From Chromohalobacter moromii (lineage in GTDB: Bacteria; Pseudomonadota; Gammaproteobacteria; Pseudomonadales; Halomonadaceae): 64,000 nt of DNA. Under the pieces are notes generated by a model, which did no database searches, was not told where the DNA came from, and saw only the letters and a list, made by a program, of their open reading frames with translations. Both the position numbers and the translations under genes were made by a program. The stretch lies in contig NZ_JAHXDI010000003.1 in the NCBI RefSeq assembly GCF_023091865.1, forward strand, positions 62,001 through 126,000. Direction: 5' to 3'. This document shows, piece by piece, positions 38,467 to 47,970 of this stretch (positions are counted from its first letter, which is position 1; every line of letters begins with the position of its first letter).

Positions 38467-39489
38467 TTATTCGGCAGAGCAGGATTTGCGCGCTTCGAGC
38501 GCTGCGTAATAGACATCTCGCGCCTGATCGAGACCACGCGACTCGAGATTACCGAGGTACTGGTCGATGCCTGCCTTGAGCGGCTTTGACCATTCCGAAT
38601 TTTCGAGCGGATTGTCGATGACACGAATGGTGTGTCCGGCTTCTTCGGCCTCTTTTTTGCCGGCCTTATCATCGGCGGCAAAGACCTTTCCGGCTTTTTC
38701 CGCCCACTTCATGCCGGAGTTCTCGTCGATGGCCTTTTGTTGCTCGGGGGACAGGCTGTCATATGTGTCCTGGCTCATCGTGGCGACGAAGATCAGCGTG
38801 TAGAACGGTACCTGCGTGTGGTACTCGGTCAGCTCGTTGAGGCGGAAGGTCTTCATCCCTTCCCAAGGAAAGCTCAAGCCATCGAGCACACCGCGTTGCA
38901 TGGAGGTATAGATTTCCGGGGCCGGCATGCCCACCGGTTCAGCGCCCATGTTCTTGAGGATATTGCCCGCCACGGACGTGGGGCGACGCATGCGCAGTCC
39001 TTCGAGGTCCGACGGTGTCTGCACGTCCGTCTCGCGCGTGTGGATATACCCTGGCCCGGTGGTGAACATGAATAGCACATGGGTATCGTCATATTCGCTG
39101 GCGATCTGGCCATCGTCATAGAGCGTCTGGAGCACGCAGGCCCCTTCCGGCGCCGACGACGCCACACCCGGCAATTCCACGATCTGACTCAGCGGAAAGC
39201 GGCCATTGGTATAGCCCTGTGCCGTGATCCCGATGTCGGCGATACCATTGACGGCCGCTTCATAGGTTTCGTCCGCCTGGCTCAAGGTCTGCGAGGGATA
39301 GTTCTCGACCTGTAGGGAGCCATTGGAGTCTTTTTCCACTGCGTCGGCCCAGGCTTCGAACACATCTTTATTGATGGACGAAGCCCCCGGCCAAAAATGC
39401 GACATGCGCAGTGTCGTTTCCGCATGGGCGGTCGACACGGCAGCCGCGGTCAAGGAGAGGGTAAGCATGCAAGTGAGCGTACGTTTCAT
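38467..39489 (-). CDS. dctP: TRAP solute-binding protein (third paralogue), pca-linked
   Basis: DctP-family receptor of 340 residues with a signal peptide (about 1-23, cleavage after AHA). LRMSHFWPGASSINKDVFEAWADAVEKDSNGSLQVENYPSQTLSQADETYEAAVNGIADIGITAQGYTNGRFPLSQIVELPGV shows its close kinship to the two other paralogues. The mature protein has two cysteines (EGACVLQ and KSCSAE). It follows pcaL by 95 nt, separated by a hairpin. The location suggests uptake of protocatechuate, 4-hydroxybenzoate or a related acid, which is inference. Confidence 0.91.
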   Translation of the reverse strand: MKRTLTCMLTLSLTAAAVSTAHAETTLRMSHFWPGASSINKDVFEAWADAVEKDSNGSLQVENYPSQTLSQADETYEAAVNGIADIGITAQGYTNGRFPLSQIVELPGVASSAPEGACVLQTLYDDGQIASEYDDTHVLFMFTTGPGYIHTRETDVQTPSDLEGLRMRRPTSVAGNILKNMGAEPVGMPAPEIYTSMQRGVLDGLSFPWEGMKTFRLNELTEYHTQVPFYTLIFVATMSQDTYDSLSPEQQKAIDENSGMKWAEKAGKVFAADDKAGKKEAEEAGHTIRVIDNPLENSEWSKPLKAGIDQYLGNLESRGLDQARDVYYAALEARKSCSAE

Positions 39490-39516
39490 GGCGTTGATTC
39501 CTCTTATTATCTCGAA

Positions 39517-39536
39517 AGAGGCCCAATAAGGCCTCT
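39517..39536 (-). terminator. Hairpin between pcaL and dctP
   Basis: 7-bp stem AGAGGCC / GGCCTCT with loop CAATAA, between pcaL and the TRAP operon on the minus strand. It is short and followed by TTCGAGAT, so it may be a partial terminator. Confidence 0.45.
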
Positions 39537-39584
39537 CGGTTCCACCACCTTCCGAAGAAGGCCAGTTCCAGGCAGAGATTCTCG

Positions 39585-40754
39585 TTATAGGGTTTTGCCC
39601 CAGCCCAGTTTCTTGGCCATCGAAAAGGCATGGTTAGCAGCCGGCACGCCGGCATAGATCGCCACATGCATCAGTGCCTGGCGCAGTTGTGCTTCGCTAA
39701 GGCCGATACGCTGGGCGGTTTTCAGGTGGAGTTCCAGCTCTCCGTCGCGCCCCAGCGCTGCTAGCACCGCCAGGGTGATCATGCTGCGCTCGGTGCGGCT
39801 CAAATCATCGTTGCCCCACAGCTCGCCCCAGGCCATGCGCGTAATCATGTTCTGGAACGGCGCGTCGAGGGTGGTGGCATTTTCGCTGGCACGCGCCACG
39901 TGCTCGTCACCCAGCACCTGCTTCCGCGTTTCCAGACCGGCGGCATAGCTCACACCGTTCGCGTCGCCGTGCTCATCACCCAACCAGGCACGCAGACGCT
40001 TGGCGATGGCCTCGGGCACTTCCACGCTGGGGACATGGGCGATGTCTTCAAGCACTTCGAGACGCGCATCGCCGAACTGTGCGGCCAGCGTCTTCAAGGT
40101 GTCAGGCGGCGTGGAGAGATCCTCGCGCCCGCCGAGCAAGCGCACCGGTCCCACGACCCCGCGCAGTTGCCCGCTGAAGTCGGTATCGGCCAGCATCTCG
40201 CAAAGTCGCGCGTAGGACTCACCATCGGTACGCGCAAGCTGGATCTTCCAGCCCGTATAGGTCGCCGCATCGCCTTGCGCGAACGCCTCGGAAAACCAGC
40301 GCGGCACGATCTCGTCGGCCATGGCGGCCAAGCCTTCCTGGCGCACGCGCGAGGCCCGCGTATGCCAGTTGTCCGGCGACCCGATCACCGCGCCGGTGTT
40401 GGTCAGCACGACATCGGCGAAACGCTCGGGGCACTGGATCAGCAACTGCTGGCCGACCACGCCGCCGATCGAGGTACCCACGAAATGAAAGCGCGCCACG
40501 CCCAGCGCATCGGCCAAAGTCAGGGCGTCTTCGGCCAGCGCGCGAGGCGTGACCGCCTCGGTCAGGCCACTGCTGGCGCCATGACCGGGCAGGTCCCAGG
40601 TCACGCAGCGGAAACGGCCACGCAAGGCGGCGACCACGCCTTCCCACACGTCCTGGCTCATGCCCAGCGGGTGTGCCAACAGCACCGCCGGCAGCGCGGC
40701 TTCACCGCTATCGCGATAGGCGATCGTGCGCTCCGCCACCGTCAAGAAAGCCAT
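39585..40754 (-). CDS. pcaL: 3-oxoadipate enol-lactonase / 4-carboxymuconolactone decarboxylase fusion
   Basis: Bifunctional enzyme of 389 residues joining PcaD and PcaC. The N-terminal alpha/beta hydrolase (about 1-260) has the nucleophile Ser95 in GTSIGG and His in the late IAHVPSVE segment. The C-terminal ~120 residues (from about 268: GLETRKQVLGDEHVARA...) form a carboxymuconolactone decarboxylase domain with AWGELWGNDDLSRTERSMITLAVLAALGRDGELELH. Such PcaL fusions are known in actinobacteria and some proteobacteria; pseudomonads usually keep separate genes. It follows pcaF by 10 nt. Confidence 0.95.
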   Translation of the reverse strand: MAFLTVAERTIAYRDSGEAALPAVLLAHPLGMSQDVWEGVVAALRGRFRCVTWDLPGHGASSGLTEAVTPRALAEDALTLADALGVARFHFVGTSIGGVVGQQLLIQCPERFADVVLTNTGAVIGSPDNWHTRASRVRQEGLAAMADEIVPRWFSEAFAQGDAATYTGWKIQLARTDGESYARLCEMLADTDFSGQLRGVVGPVRLLGGREDLSTPPDTLKTLAAQFGDARLEVLEDIAHVPSVEVPEAIAKRLRAWLGDEHGDANGVSYAAGLETRKQVLGDEHVARASENATTLDAPFQNMITRMAWGELWGNDDLSRTERSMITLAVLAALGRDGELELHLKTAQRIGLSEAQLRQALMHVAIYAGVPAANHAFSMAKKLGWGKTL

Positions 40755-40764
40755 GCCGTTCTCC

Positions 40765-41970
40765 TCAAACGCGTTCGATCAAAGTGGCCACGCCCTGGCC
40801 CACGCCGACACACATGGTGCAAAGGGCGTAACGCTTGTTCTGTACATGCAGCTCGTGCGCCGCGGTCAGCAGCAGCCGCGCCCCGGACATGCCCAGCGGA
40901 TGTCCCAGCGCGATCGCACCGCCATTGGGATTGACGCGCGGATCGTCATCGGCCACGCCCAGTTCACGCAGGCATGCCAGCCCCTGGGCGGCAAAGGCTT
41001 CGTTGAGCTCGATGATGTCGACCTCATCGATGCCGATACCCAGACGCTCGAGCAGCTTGCGCGTCGCCGGTACCGGGCCCATGCCCATGATGCGCGGTTC
41101 GACGCCGGCGGTGGCCATGCCCAGGATCCGCGCCATCGGAGTGAGACCATGGCGCGCGACGGCGGCATCGCTAGCGACCAGCATCGCCGCCGCCCCGTCG
41201 TTGACGCCCGAGGCATTGCCCGCGGTCACGCTGCCGCCGTCGCGAAACGGCGTGGGCAACTTGGCCAGCTTTTCCAGCGTGGTGCCTGCGCGCGGATGCT
41301 CGTCCTGATCGACGACCAGGGGGTCCTGCTTGCGACGCGGCACCTCGACCGGCGTGATCTCCTGCGCCAGGCGCCCGGACTGCTGGGCGCGCTCGGTCTT
41401 CTGCTGCGAGCGCACGGCGAAGGCATCCTGATCCTCGCGGGACACCTGGAACTGCTCGGCGACGTTCTCGGCGGTCTCGGGCATCGACTCGACGCCGTAG
41501 TGGTTCTTCATCAGCGGGTTGACGAAACGCCAGCCGATAGTCGTGTCCTCGATCGCCTGGCTGCGCGAGAAAGCCGTCTCGGCCTTGCCCATCACGAACG
41601 GTGCGCGCGACATGGATTCCACGCCGCCGGCCAGGGCCAACTCGAACTCGCCCGCCTTGATGGCGCGAAATGCGGTGCCCACGGCGTCCATGCCCGACCC
41701 GCATAGGCGGTTCATCGTGGTACCGGGCACGGAGGTGGGCAGTCCGGCCAGCAACGCCGACATGCGCGCCACGTTACGGTTGTCCTCGCCGGCTTGATTG
41801 GCGCAGCCCATGATCACTTCATCGATGGCCGCCGGGTCGAGATCCGGCGCCTGGGCCAGCACGGCCCGGAAAATCGTGGCCGCCAGGTCGTCGGGACGGA
41901 CGCTGGCCAGCGAGCCGCCGAAACGTCCCACGGCGGAACGCGTGGGATGACACAACCAAACATCGCTCAT
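40765..41970 (-). CDS. pcaF: Beta-ketoadipyl-CoA thiolase
   Basis: Cleaves 3-oxoadipyl-CoA to succinyl-CoA and acetyl-CoA. The 401-residue thiolase has the active-site Cys90 ([10 protein letters not shown]), the NEAFAAQ motif, [16 protein letters not shown] and the second active cysteine in [13 protein letters not shown] 41970 is chosen over an ORF start at 42045 that overlaps pcaJ; the downstream N-terminus [31 protein letters not shown] is typical. It is in the pcaIJFL operon. Confidence 0.95.
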   Translation of the reverse strand: MSDVWLCHPTRSAVGRFGGSLASVRPDDLAATIFRAVLAQAPDLDPAAIDEVIMGCANQAGEDNRNVARMSALLAGLPTSVPGTTMNRLCGSGMDAVGTAFRAIKAGEFELALAGGVESMSRAPFVMGKAETAFSRSQAIEDTTIGWRFVNPLMKNHYGVESMPETAENVAEQFQVSREDQDAFAVRSQQKTERAQQSGRLAQEITPVEVPRRKQDPLVVDQDEHPRAGTTLEKLAKLPTPFRDGGSVTAGNASGVNDGAAAMLVASDAAVARHGLTPMARILGMATAGVEPRIMGMGPVPATRKLLERLGIGIDEVDIIELNEAFAAQGLACLRELGVADDDPRVNPNGGAIALGHPLGMSGARLLLTAAHELHVQNKRYALCTMCVGVGQGVATLIERV

Positions 41971-41980
41971 CGAATTCTCC

Positions 41981-42757
41981 TCACGCCTCACCGGCATGTT
42001 TGCGTTCGGTACGCGCCTTGAGATCCCGCAACACGTCGAGCTCATTCGCGGAAGGCATCGGCGTGGTGTCGAGCTGCTCGGCGAAACGGATCTCCCAGCC
42101 GGTCGCGTCCTGCACCTGCTCGGCGGTCACGCCCGGATGCAGCGATACCACTACCAGCTCGCGAGTCTCGGGATCGGGCTTCATCACGCACAGGTCGGTG
42201 ATCACCCGGGTCGGGCCACGGCCGATATTGGGCACCCCGTCACGCGCCTTGCCGTCGCGACCGAAGCCGAGGGTGGTGATGAAATCCACCTGGTCGACGA
42301 AGGTCCGCTTGGAATGCTTGAGCGTGATGAACACCTCACCGGCGCAGGTGGCGATCTCCGGTGCCCCGCCGCCGCCGGGCAAGCGCACCTTGGGCGCCTG
42401 ATAATCGCCGATCAGCGTGGTGTTGAGGTTGCAGTAGCGATCGATCTGCGCGGTGCCCAGAAAGCCCACATCGATCTTGCCGCCCTGCAGCCAGTAGCGG
42501 AACATTTCCGGCACCGACACGGTGGTCAGCGCCGACTCGCAAAGCTCGCCATCGCCAATGGAAAGCGGCAGCACGTCCGGCTTGGTCTGCAGCGTGCCAG
42601 ACTCATAGATCAGCACCACGTCCGGTGCGTGCGTCAGGCGCGCCAGGTTGGCGGCCTCGGACGGCAAGCCGATGCCCACGAAGCAGGTCATGCCGTTCTC
42701 CAACGCCTTCGCCGCCGTCACGGTCATCATTTCCGAGGAGGTATATTCGTTACTCAT
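41981..42757 (-). CDS. pcaJ: 3-oxoadipate CoA-transferase subunit B
   Basis: 258-residue beta subunit of succinyl-CoA:3-oxoadipate CoA-transferase. GLPSEAANLARLTHAPDVVLIYESGTL has the catalytic glutamate segment (YESG), and LPGGGGAPEIATCAGEVFI is a conserved glycine-rich loop. It is larger than classical PcaJ (~213-231 residues), resembling the longer CatJ/GctB-type subunits. It overlaps pcaI by 4 nt. Confidence 0.93.
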   Translation of the reverse strand: MSNEYTSSEMMTVTAAKALENGMTCFVGIGLPSEAANLARLTHAPDVVLIYESGTLQTKPDVLPLSIGDGELCESALTTVSVPEMFRYWLQGGKIDVGFLGTAQIDRYCNLNTTLIGDYQAPKVRLPGGGGAPEIATCAGEVFITLKHSKRTFVDQVDFITTLGFGRDGKARDGVPNIGRGPTRVITDLCVMKPDPETRELVVVSLHPGVTAEQVQDATGWEIRFAEQLDTTPMPSANELDVLRDLKARTERKHAGEA

Positions 42758-43575
42758 TGGGCCTGACCTCCTGCGTTGTAGATATTCTCATCGAGCCATG
42801 CCTGAAAGGGGTCGCGATCGCGCGCGATGGTATCCCACTCCTTGTAGAAGCGGTTGTCGCGCGGGTAGTAACCGTGAGCGTAGGAGGGATAAGCGCCCTT
42901 CTCGGCGACGGCGATCGCGTCGATGGCCCAGCCGGGGATCACGCAGGCATTGGGACCGGCCTCGAGATCGTCGACGATTTCCTCGACGGTGACGATGCTC
43001 TTGCCCGCCGCCAGGATCGCCTCCTTCTGCACGCCGATGATGCCTTCCACCAGCACGTTGCCCTTGCGATCCGCCTTCTGCGCATGCACCAGAGATACGT
43101 CCGGGCGCACCGAAGGCACCGCCGCGAGGCGCTCGCCTGTGAATGGACATTCGATGTACTTGATCTGATCGTTGACGCTGGGCAACTCGCTGCCCACGTA
43201 ACCGCGCAATACCGCCAATGGCAGGCCCGCCGCGCCGGCCTCGAACGCGCACGCCATGGCCGCATGACTGTGCTCGAAGATCTCCACCTTGTGCGGCCAG
43301 CCTTTCTCCACCGCATCGCGCAAGCGATGTAGCGACCCCACGCCGGGGTTACCGCCCCACGAGAAGATCAACTTCTTGGCACACCCGGCGCCGATCAATT
43401 GGTCGTAGACCAAGTCCGGCGTCATGCGGATCAGCGTCAGGTCATGCTTGCGCTGGCGAATGACCTCGTGTCCGGCGGCGAAGGGAATCAGGTGGGTGAA
43501 GCCTTCCATGGCCACGGTGGCGCCATCTTCGACATAGCGCGCCACGGCGTCATGGAGGCTAAGAAATTCGGCCAT
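42754..43575 (-). CDS. pcaI: 3-oxoadipate CoA-transferase subunit A
   Basis: 273-residue alpha subunit. Conserved SWGGNPGVGSLHRLRDAVEKGWP and SYAHGYYPRDNRFYKEWDTIARDRDPFQAWLDENIY support the long CatI/PcaI type. ATG 43575 gives MAEFLSLHDAVARYVEDGATVAMEGF; an ORF start at 43611 reaches into an operator and is rejected. A three-half-site GTTCG/CGAAC element starts 20 nt upstream of the start, so this gene probably has its own PcaR-controlled promoter rather than depending on pcaB. Confidence 0.93.
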   Translation of the reverse strand: MAEFLSLHDAVARYVEDGATVAMEGFTHLIPFAAGHEVIRQRKHDLTLIRMTPDLVYDQLIGAGCAKKLIFSWGGNPGVGSLHRLRDAVEKGWPHKVEIFEHSHAAMACAFEAGAAGLPLAVLRGYVGSELPSVNDQIKYIECPFTGERLAAVPSVRPDVSLVHAQKADRKGNVLVEGIIGVQKEAILAAGKSIVTVEEIVDDLEAGPNACVIPGWAIDAIAVAEKGAYPSYAHGYYPRDNRFYKEWDTIARDRDPFQAWLDENIYNAGGQAQ

Positions 43576-43594
43576 GCGGATTGCCTCGCAACTT

Positions 43595-43628
43595 GTTCGC
43601 TTGGTGAACACTGGTTTGTGATACGAAC
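43595..43628. promoter_or_regulatory. Three-half-site PcaR-type operator before pcaI
   Basis: GTTCG (43595) - N5 - TGAAC (43605), then CGAAC (43624). The palindrome half-sites start 10 nt apart and the same-orientation pair 19 nt apart. The same geometry recurs at four other promoters in this window. Acinetobacter PcaU/PobR (IclR family) bind three half-sites in a comparable inverted-plus-direct layout. Confidence 0.65.
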
Positions 43629-43734
43629 AAAATAATCGCGCAAGCCTACCGCGTCAAACCGCATGGCGTTTCAGAGCTTAGCTGACAAACCATCTAAAAA
43701 TTTATAAAAAATCTTTTAAAACAATAAATTAATT

Positions 43735-45069
43735 TCATTTCAGGCGTTCAATCACACGCTCAACCAGACAACGGCTGCTACCAATGTATGATTCAGGACG
43801 CACCGCCTGGCGAAGGACGTCAGCGTCAATGGCACTCCCCGCGACGTCCTCGTGGGCCAGCAGTGCCTCGGCATAGTCCACGCCATCGCGACGCGCGTTT
43901 TCCGAGGCCTCGCGGGCGACGCGACGGGCTTCGTCGCTGGAAAGAACACTCTGCAGAACACGCGCGGCGGGCTCAGCCATGATGGCACCGCCTGTCACGC
44001 CCAGATTGCGCGCCATCACTTGATCGTGAACCTCAAGACCGCTCAATAGATGGTGCAAGGTCTCGAGAGCCCCCTCGAGCAGCAATGTCGCATCCAGCAT
44101 CGGCGCCCACTCGGCATGCCACTCTCCCAGTCCACGTTCGAGTGGCTGAGCGCCGGCATTGGTCAACACGCTCAGCGCGGCATGAATCTGGCGCGCCGCC
44201 GCACGGATACGGGCGCAGCCCACCGGGTTGCGCTTGTGCGGCATCGACGACGATTCACCGACGCCTGCCTCGGCAGGCTCAGCCAGCTCACCGATCTCCG
44301 TCTGGGTGAGAAGCGCGACGTCGAGGGCAATCTTCTCAGTGGCCACGGCCACGGCATCGATGGCGCACCCCAGCGAATGAATCGGTTGACGATCGGTATG
44401 CCACGGCAGCCAAGGCTCGGCCAACGCCAGGCGGCTCGCCATACCGGTCATGATCGATACCCCGGCCTCGTCGAGCCCCGAATGAACCCCCACGGCTCCC
44501 CCGAACTGCACGTAAAGCCCCTCGGCGAGCACCTCGTCCAGGCGTTTTCCGGCCTGATGAAGTCCCCATAGCCATTGTCCAACCTTGGCCCCAAACGTGA
44601 TGGGTAGCGCCTGTTGCATCAACGTACGTCCCACCATCGGCGTCTCGCGATGCGTCGACATCAACGTGAGGCCACTCTCGATGGACGCCGTCAGCAGATG
44701 CCGGCAACGCGTCAGTCGCGGCTTGAGCAATAGCATCAGGGCACTGTCGATGACATCCTGGCTGGTTGCCCCACGATGAAAATGGGGCTTCAATGTATCG
44801 GGAAGCGCCGCCTTGGCCTGTTTGACGAAAGGAATCGCCGCATTGCCGCCCTTGGCGGTGTCATCCGCTAACGCTTCGATGTCGAAAGATTCGAGTGTCA
44901 GATGCCGGCCGAGCGCCTCGGTAGTGCCCTTGGGAAGCATGTCTAGACGCTCTTGCTCGGCGGCTAGCGCCAGTTCCACGTCGAGCATTGCCACGACGAG
45001 ATCCTGAGCCCGGCACTGTTCCCGGCCGGTGGCGCTGGTAAACGGGTGGCGTAAAAGTTTCTCGTACAT
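43735..45069 (-). CDS. pcaB: 3-carboxy-cis,cis-muconate cycloisomerase
   Basis: 444-residue member of the fumarase/aspartase superfamily converting 3-carboxymuconate to 4-carboxymuconolactone. The superfamily signature GESSSMPHKRNPVGC is present, as are TSQDVIDSA and the N-terminal HPFTSATGREQCRAQD. It is divergent from pcaR and separated from pcaI by 159 nt that hold a separate operator. It uses the product of PcaGH, encoded 14 kb away. Confidence 0.94.
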   Translation of the reverse strand: MYEKLLRHPFTSATGREQCRAQDLVVAMLDVELALAAEQERLDMLPKGTTEALGRHLTLESFDIEALADDTAKGGNAAIPFVKQAKAALPDTLKPHFHRGATSQDVIDSALMLLLKPRLTRCRHLLTASIESGLTLMSTHRETPMVGRTLMQQALPITFGAKVGQWLWGLHQAGKRLDEVLAEGLYVQFGGAVGVHSGLDEAGVSIMTGMASRLALAEPWLPWHTDRQPIHSLGCAIDAVAVATEKIALDVALLTQTEIGELAEPAEAGVGESSSMPHKRNPVGCARIRAAARQIHAALSVLTNAGAQPLERGLGEWHAEWAPMLDATLLLEGALETLHHLLSGLEVHDQVMARNLGVTGGAIMAEPAARVLQSVLSSDEARRVAREASENARRDGVDYAEALLAHEDVAGSAIDADVLRQAVRPESYIGSSRCLVERVIERLK

Positions 45070-45108
45070 GGGTCATCTCCCTCGTCTTTTTCCCCAATGA
45101 CGCATTAG

Positions 45109-45132
45109 CGGACATATGTTCGCAGTTCGAAC
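45109..45132. promoter_or_regulatory. Three-half-site PcaR-type operator between pcaB and pcaR
   Basis: CGGAC (45109), GTTCG (45118) and CGAAC (45128): palindrome GTTCG-CAGTT-CGAAC plus a third half-site 19 nt from its same-orientation partner. It lies 40-63 nt from the pcaB start and 65-88 nt from the pcaR start, suiting control of both genes. Confidence 0.7.
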
Positions 45133-45196
45133 TCTATGCTAGAGTCAGCCAAGTGACCGAGCAATACAACGATCAAAGATACGGTGGCGCCAACCG

Positions 45197-45988
45197 ATGA
45201 CCGCACAGACCAACGACGAACCTCTCAAACCGGACGATCGCGATTTCGTGACTGCGCTGGCCAGCGGTCTGGACGTCATACTCGCCTTCGACCATGCCAA
45301 CCCGCGCATGACGCTCAGTGAAGTCGCCACCAAGACCGGCATGAACCGTGCCCGTGCCCGCCGCTTTTTACTGACGCTCAACGCCTTGGGATATGTACGC
45401 AAACAGCATCGGCATTTCGAGCTGGCGCCCAAGACACTGCAGCTTGGGTATGCGTTTCTCTCGGCAAACAATTACCGCTCAGTGATCCAACAGCATCTAG
45501 AGGACATCACCCAACAGACCGGAGAATCCTCATCGCTGGGTGTACTCGACGGCAGCGACGTCACCTATGTATGCCGCTCTGCGGCACCGCACCGGCTGAT
45601 GGTAATCACTCTGGCGATCGGCACCCGCCTACCGGCGGTAGCAACCTCGATGGGACGCGTACTGCTTGCACAATTGCCCGAGGCCGAACTCGATGCCTTG
45701 CTGGAGACGGTCAGCCTTGAGCAGCACACCGAACGCACCATCACTGACAAGGCCGAACTCCGCGCCTGCCTGCGCCAGGTACGCGAGCAAGGTTATTGCA
45801 TCGTCGACCAGGAACTCGATTCTGGCCTGCGTTCGCTTGCCTTGCCGGCCTTCGATGCTCACGGCAGGTTGCTAGGCGCCATCAACGTGAGCACCAACGC
45901 CGCACGCATCGACATGACGATGCTGACCGAGCGGTTCCTGCCACTGCTTCGTGAGAAGGCACAGCAAATCGCCAATCAGGTCAACTAA
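45197..45988 (+). CDS. pcaR: IclR-family regulator, PcaR/PcaU/PobR subfamily
   Basis: 263-residue regulator of the beta-ketoadipate pathway. The N-terminal DRDFVTALASGLDVILAFDHANPRMTLSEVATKTGMNRARARRFLLTLNALGYV is the subfamily hallmark; the C-terminal IclR effector domain (about 80-260) includes MGRVLLAQL and the EGYCIVDQELDSGLRSLALP-like segment. It is divergent from pcaB with a three-half-site operator between. The same operator pattern before pcaI, quiC, tctC and dcaP suggests it controls a wider hydroaromatic regulon. Inducer probably beta-ketoadipate or protocatechuate. Confidence 0.9.
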   Translation: MTAQTNDEPLKPDDRDFVTALASGLDVILAFDHANPRMTLSEVATKTGMNRARARRFLLTLNALGYVRKQHRHFELAPKTLQLGYAFLSANNYRSVIQQHLEDITQQTGESSSLGVLDGSDVTYVCRSAAPHRLMVITLAIGTRLPAVATSMGRVLLAQLPEAELDALLETVSLEQHTERTITDKAELRACLRQVREQGYCIVDQELDSGLRSLALPAFDAHGRLLGAINVSTNAARIDMTMLTERFLPLLREKAQQIANQVN

Positions 45989-46028
45989 CCTCCTACCGCA
46001 TTTCAACCTTCGACGTAAGGAAGGAAAA

Positions 46029-46811
46029 ATGGCTGGCAGCCTGATCGAACGCACGCTACGCGTGCTCGAGACGCTCTCGAGCGAGCCCGATGGCATCCCA
46101 CTGCAGCGATTGGCCGAGCGGCTGGACATTCCCAAGAGTGCGGCTCATCGCATTTGCAATGAGCTGGGCCGGCAAGGATACGTTCGACAAGAAACGCGCA
46201 CCGGCCATTACCGGCTATCGACCCGCCTGATTGCGCTGGGATTTCGTTATTTGGGCAGCACCGGTGCCAGCGACGTGCTGCAACCGATTCTTGATCGGCT
46301 GGCGGACGAGACTGGGGAGCTGGTGCGTTTAGGCGTCATCGAAGGCGATCGTCAGACTTGGATCGCCAAAGCCCAGGGCACGCGTACTGGGCTACGCTAC
46401 GACCCCGACATGGGACGCGAGGCCCCCTTGCGATACACCGCCTCGGGCCAGGCTTGGCTAGCCAGCCTCGATGATCAAGCTGCCTTGGCACTGCTTGAGC
46501 GGCAGGGTCACCACAATCCAGAGCACTTCGGCCCCAACGCACCGCGTACCGACAATGAACTGCTCGACCGCCTGGCATTGGCTAGAGAACGCGGTTATAC
46601 CTGCTGCGTCGACAGCTCGGCATTGGGCACCTCAGCCTTCGGCGCAGTCATTCGCCACCCCATGCAAGGCCACACCATCGGTGTGATCAGCGTCGCGGGC
46701 CCCAGCGTTCGGCTAACGGAGGACCGCATGCACGAACTGGCGCCCAAGCTATTGCAAGCCGTCGAGGAACTCTCGCAATGCAGCCAGGCATCGCAACTGT
46801 TCTCGGAGTGA
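46029..46811 (+). CDS. Second IclR-family regulator
   Basis: 260-residue IclR protein with the winged helix at about 5-65 (LIERTLRVLETLSSEPDGIPLQRLAERLDIPKSAAHRICNELGRQGYV) and an effector domain from about 80 to 250. ATG 46029 follows AAGGAA; an ORF start at 45951 overlaps pcaR. It differs clearly from PcaR and resembles KdgR-like IclR proteins. It lies 40 nt after pcaR and 36 nt before an AEC transporter, so it may control that transporter. Confidence 0.83.
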   Translation: MAGSLIERTLRVLETLSSEPDGIPLQRLAERLDIPKSAAHRICNELGRQGYVRQETRTGHYRLSTRLIALGFRYLGSTGASDVLQPILDRLADETGELVRLGVIEGDRQTWIAKAQGTRTGLRYDPDMGREAPLRYTASGQAWLASLDDQAALALLERQGHHNPEHFGPNAPRTDNELLDRLALARERGYTCCVDSSALGTSAFGAVIRHPMQGHTIGVISVAGPSVRLTEDRMHELAPKLLQAVEELSQCSQASQLFSE

Positions 46812-46847
46812 GCCACCCATGACCGATACCCCGAGTCGTTAACCGAC

Positions 46848-47795
46848 ATGCTCGATATCCTGGCCATTACCACGCCTATCTTCCTGATCATTGGTCTCGG
46901 CTATCTGGCTGTGATGCTGCGCCTGTTCAGCAAGGAGCAAGTCAAGGGGCTGGGCGGATTCGTGATCAACTTTGCGCTACCGGCCCTCATTTTTCGAGCG
47001 CTGGTCCAGCGACCGCTGGACGAGATCTTCAACCCTGTTTATCTCATCGCCTATGGTGGGGGGTCTGCATTGCTGTTCCTCGGCGCCTGGTTGTTCGCTC
47101 GCCAGCGTGGCAAACCCATCGGCGAAAGCAGTATTCTGGCGCTGGGCCTGTCGACCTCGAACAGTGGCTTCATCGGCTACCCCATCGCCGTCATGGTGGT
47201 AGGCTCAAGCGCCGCGATTGCCCTGGCACTGAGCATGGTGGTCGAAAACCTGCTGATGATTCCGGCCGCACTGGCAATCGCCGAGGCAGGGCGTCAACAA
47301 GGCGCTTCTTTCCTGACCGCACTTCGCAAGACGGTGTCACGACTGGCCCGCAACCCGATTCTGATCGGCATTTCCTGCGGTATCCTCGTTGCATTCAGCG
47401 GTATCAAGATTCCGGCGCCCTTGTTCAAGGCCGTCGACATGCTGGCCTCGGCTTCCGCGCCGGCCGCCCTCTTCGTGATCGGTGGCACCTTATATGGGCT
47501 GCGCATTGGCGGCATGCTGCATGACGTTGCTCCGGTCGTGCTCGGTAAACTGGTCTTGCATCCGCTGCTGATACTCGTGATGCTCTGGTGGCTTCCCCCC
47601 ATCGACGCAGCTCTTGCCACTGCAGCCGTAGTGCTCGCCAGTGCGCCAATGCTCAGCGTCTATCCCATTCTCGGTCAGCGCTATGGTCACGGCGAGTCGT
47701 GTACCGCATCACTGATGCTCGCCACCCTGCTGTCTTTCGTCACCATCAGCGGTCTTCTATGGGTACTCGAGGCCTATCCAGCAGCACTTTCATGA
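46848..47795 (+). CDS. AEC-family (auxin efflux carrier-like) transporter
   Basis: 315-residue membrane protein with about ten hydrophobic segments, typical of the Mem_trans/AEC family: N-terminal LDILAITTPIFLIIGLGYLAVML, GLSTSNSGFIGYPIAVMVVG in the first half, and ASAPMLSVYPILGQRYG in the second half (the inverted-repeat fold). Bacterial members move dicarboxylates such as malate or malonate. It follows the second IclR gene by 36 nt, probably co-regulated. Substrate unknown. Confidence 0.85.
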   Translation: MLDILAITTPIFLIIGLGYLAVMLRLFSKEQVKGLGGFVINFALPALIFRALVQRPLDEIFNPVYLIAYGGGSALLFLGAWLFARQRGKPIGESSILALGLSTSNSGFIGYPIAVMVVGSSAAIALALSMVVENLLMIPAALAIAEAGRQQGASFLTALRKTVSRLARNPILIGISCGILVAFSGIKIPAPLFKAVDMLASASAPAALFVIGGTLYGLRIGGMLHDVAPVVLGKLVLHPLLILVMLWWLPPIDAALATAAVVLASAPMLSVYPILGQRYGHGESCTASLMLATLLSFVTISGLLWVLEAYPAALS

Positions 47796-47970
47796 ACGCC
47801 TCTTCCCGGCCTGAACGCCTCACTCGGGCATCGCAGCAAACATCTAGAGAAAAGTGCGCCAAGTACCGGTATCACGCTACCTGCTCAAGTGGCGCTACTG
47901 CATGGCACCAACATGGCGAACGTCGCGTCCTCGTGGGTCATGGTGGAAGCGACCATGCACGCGAGAAGGT

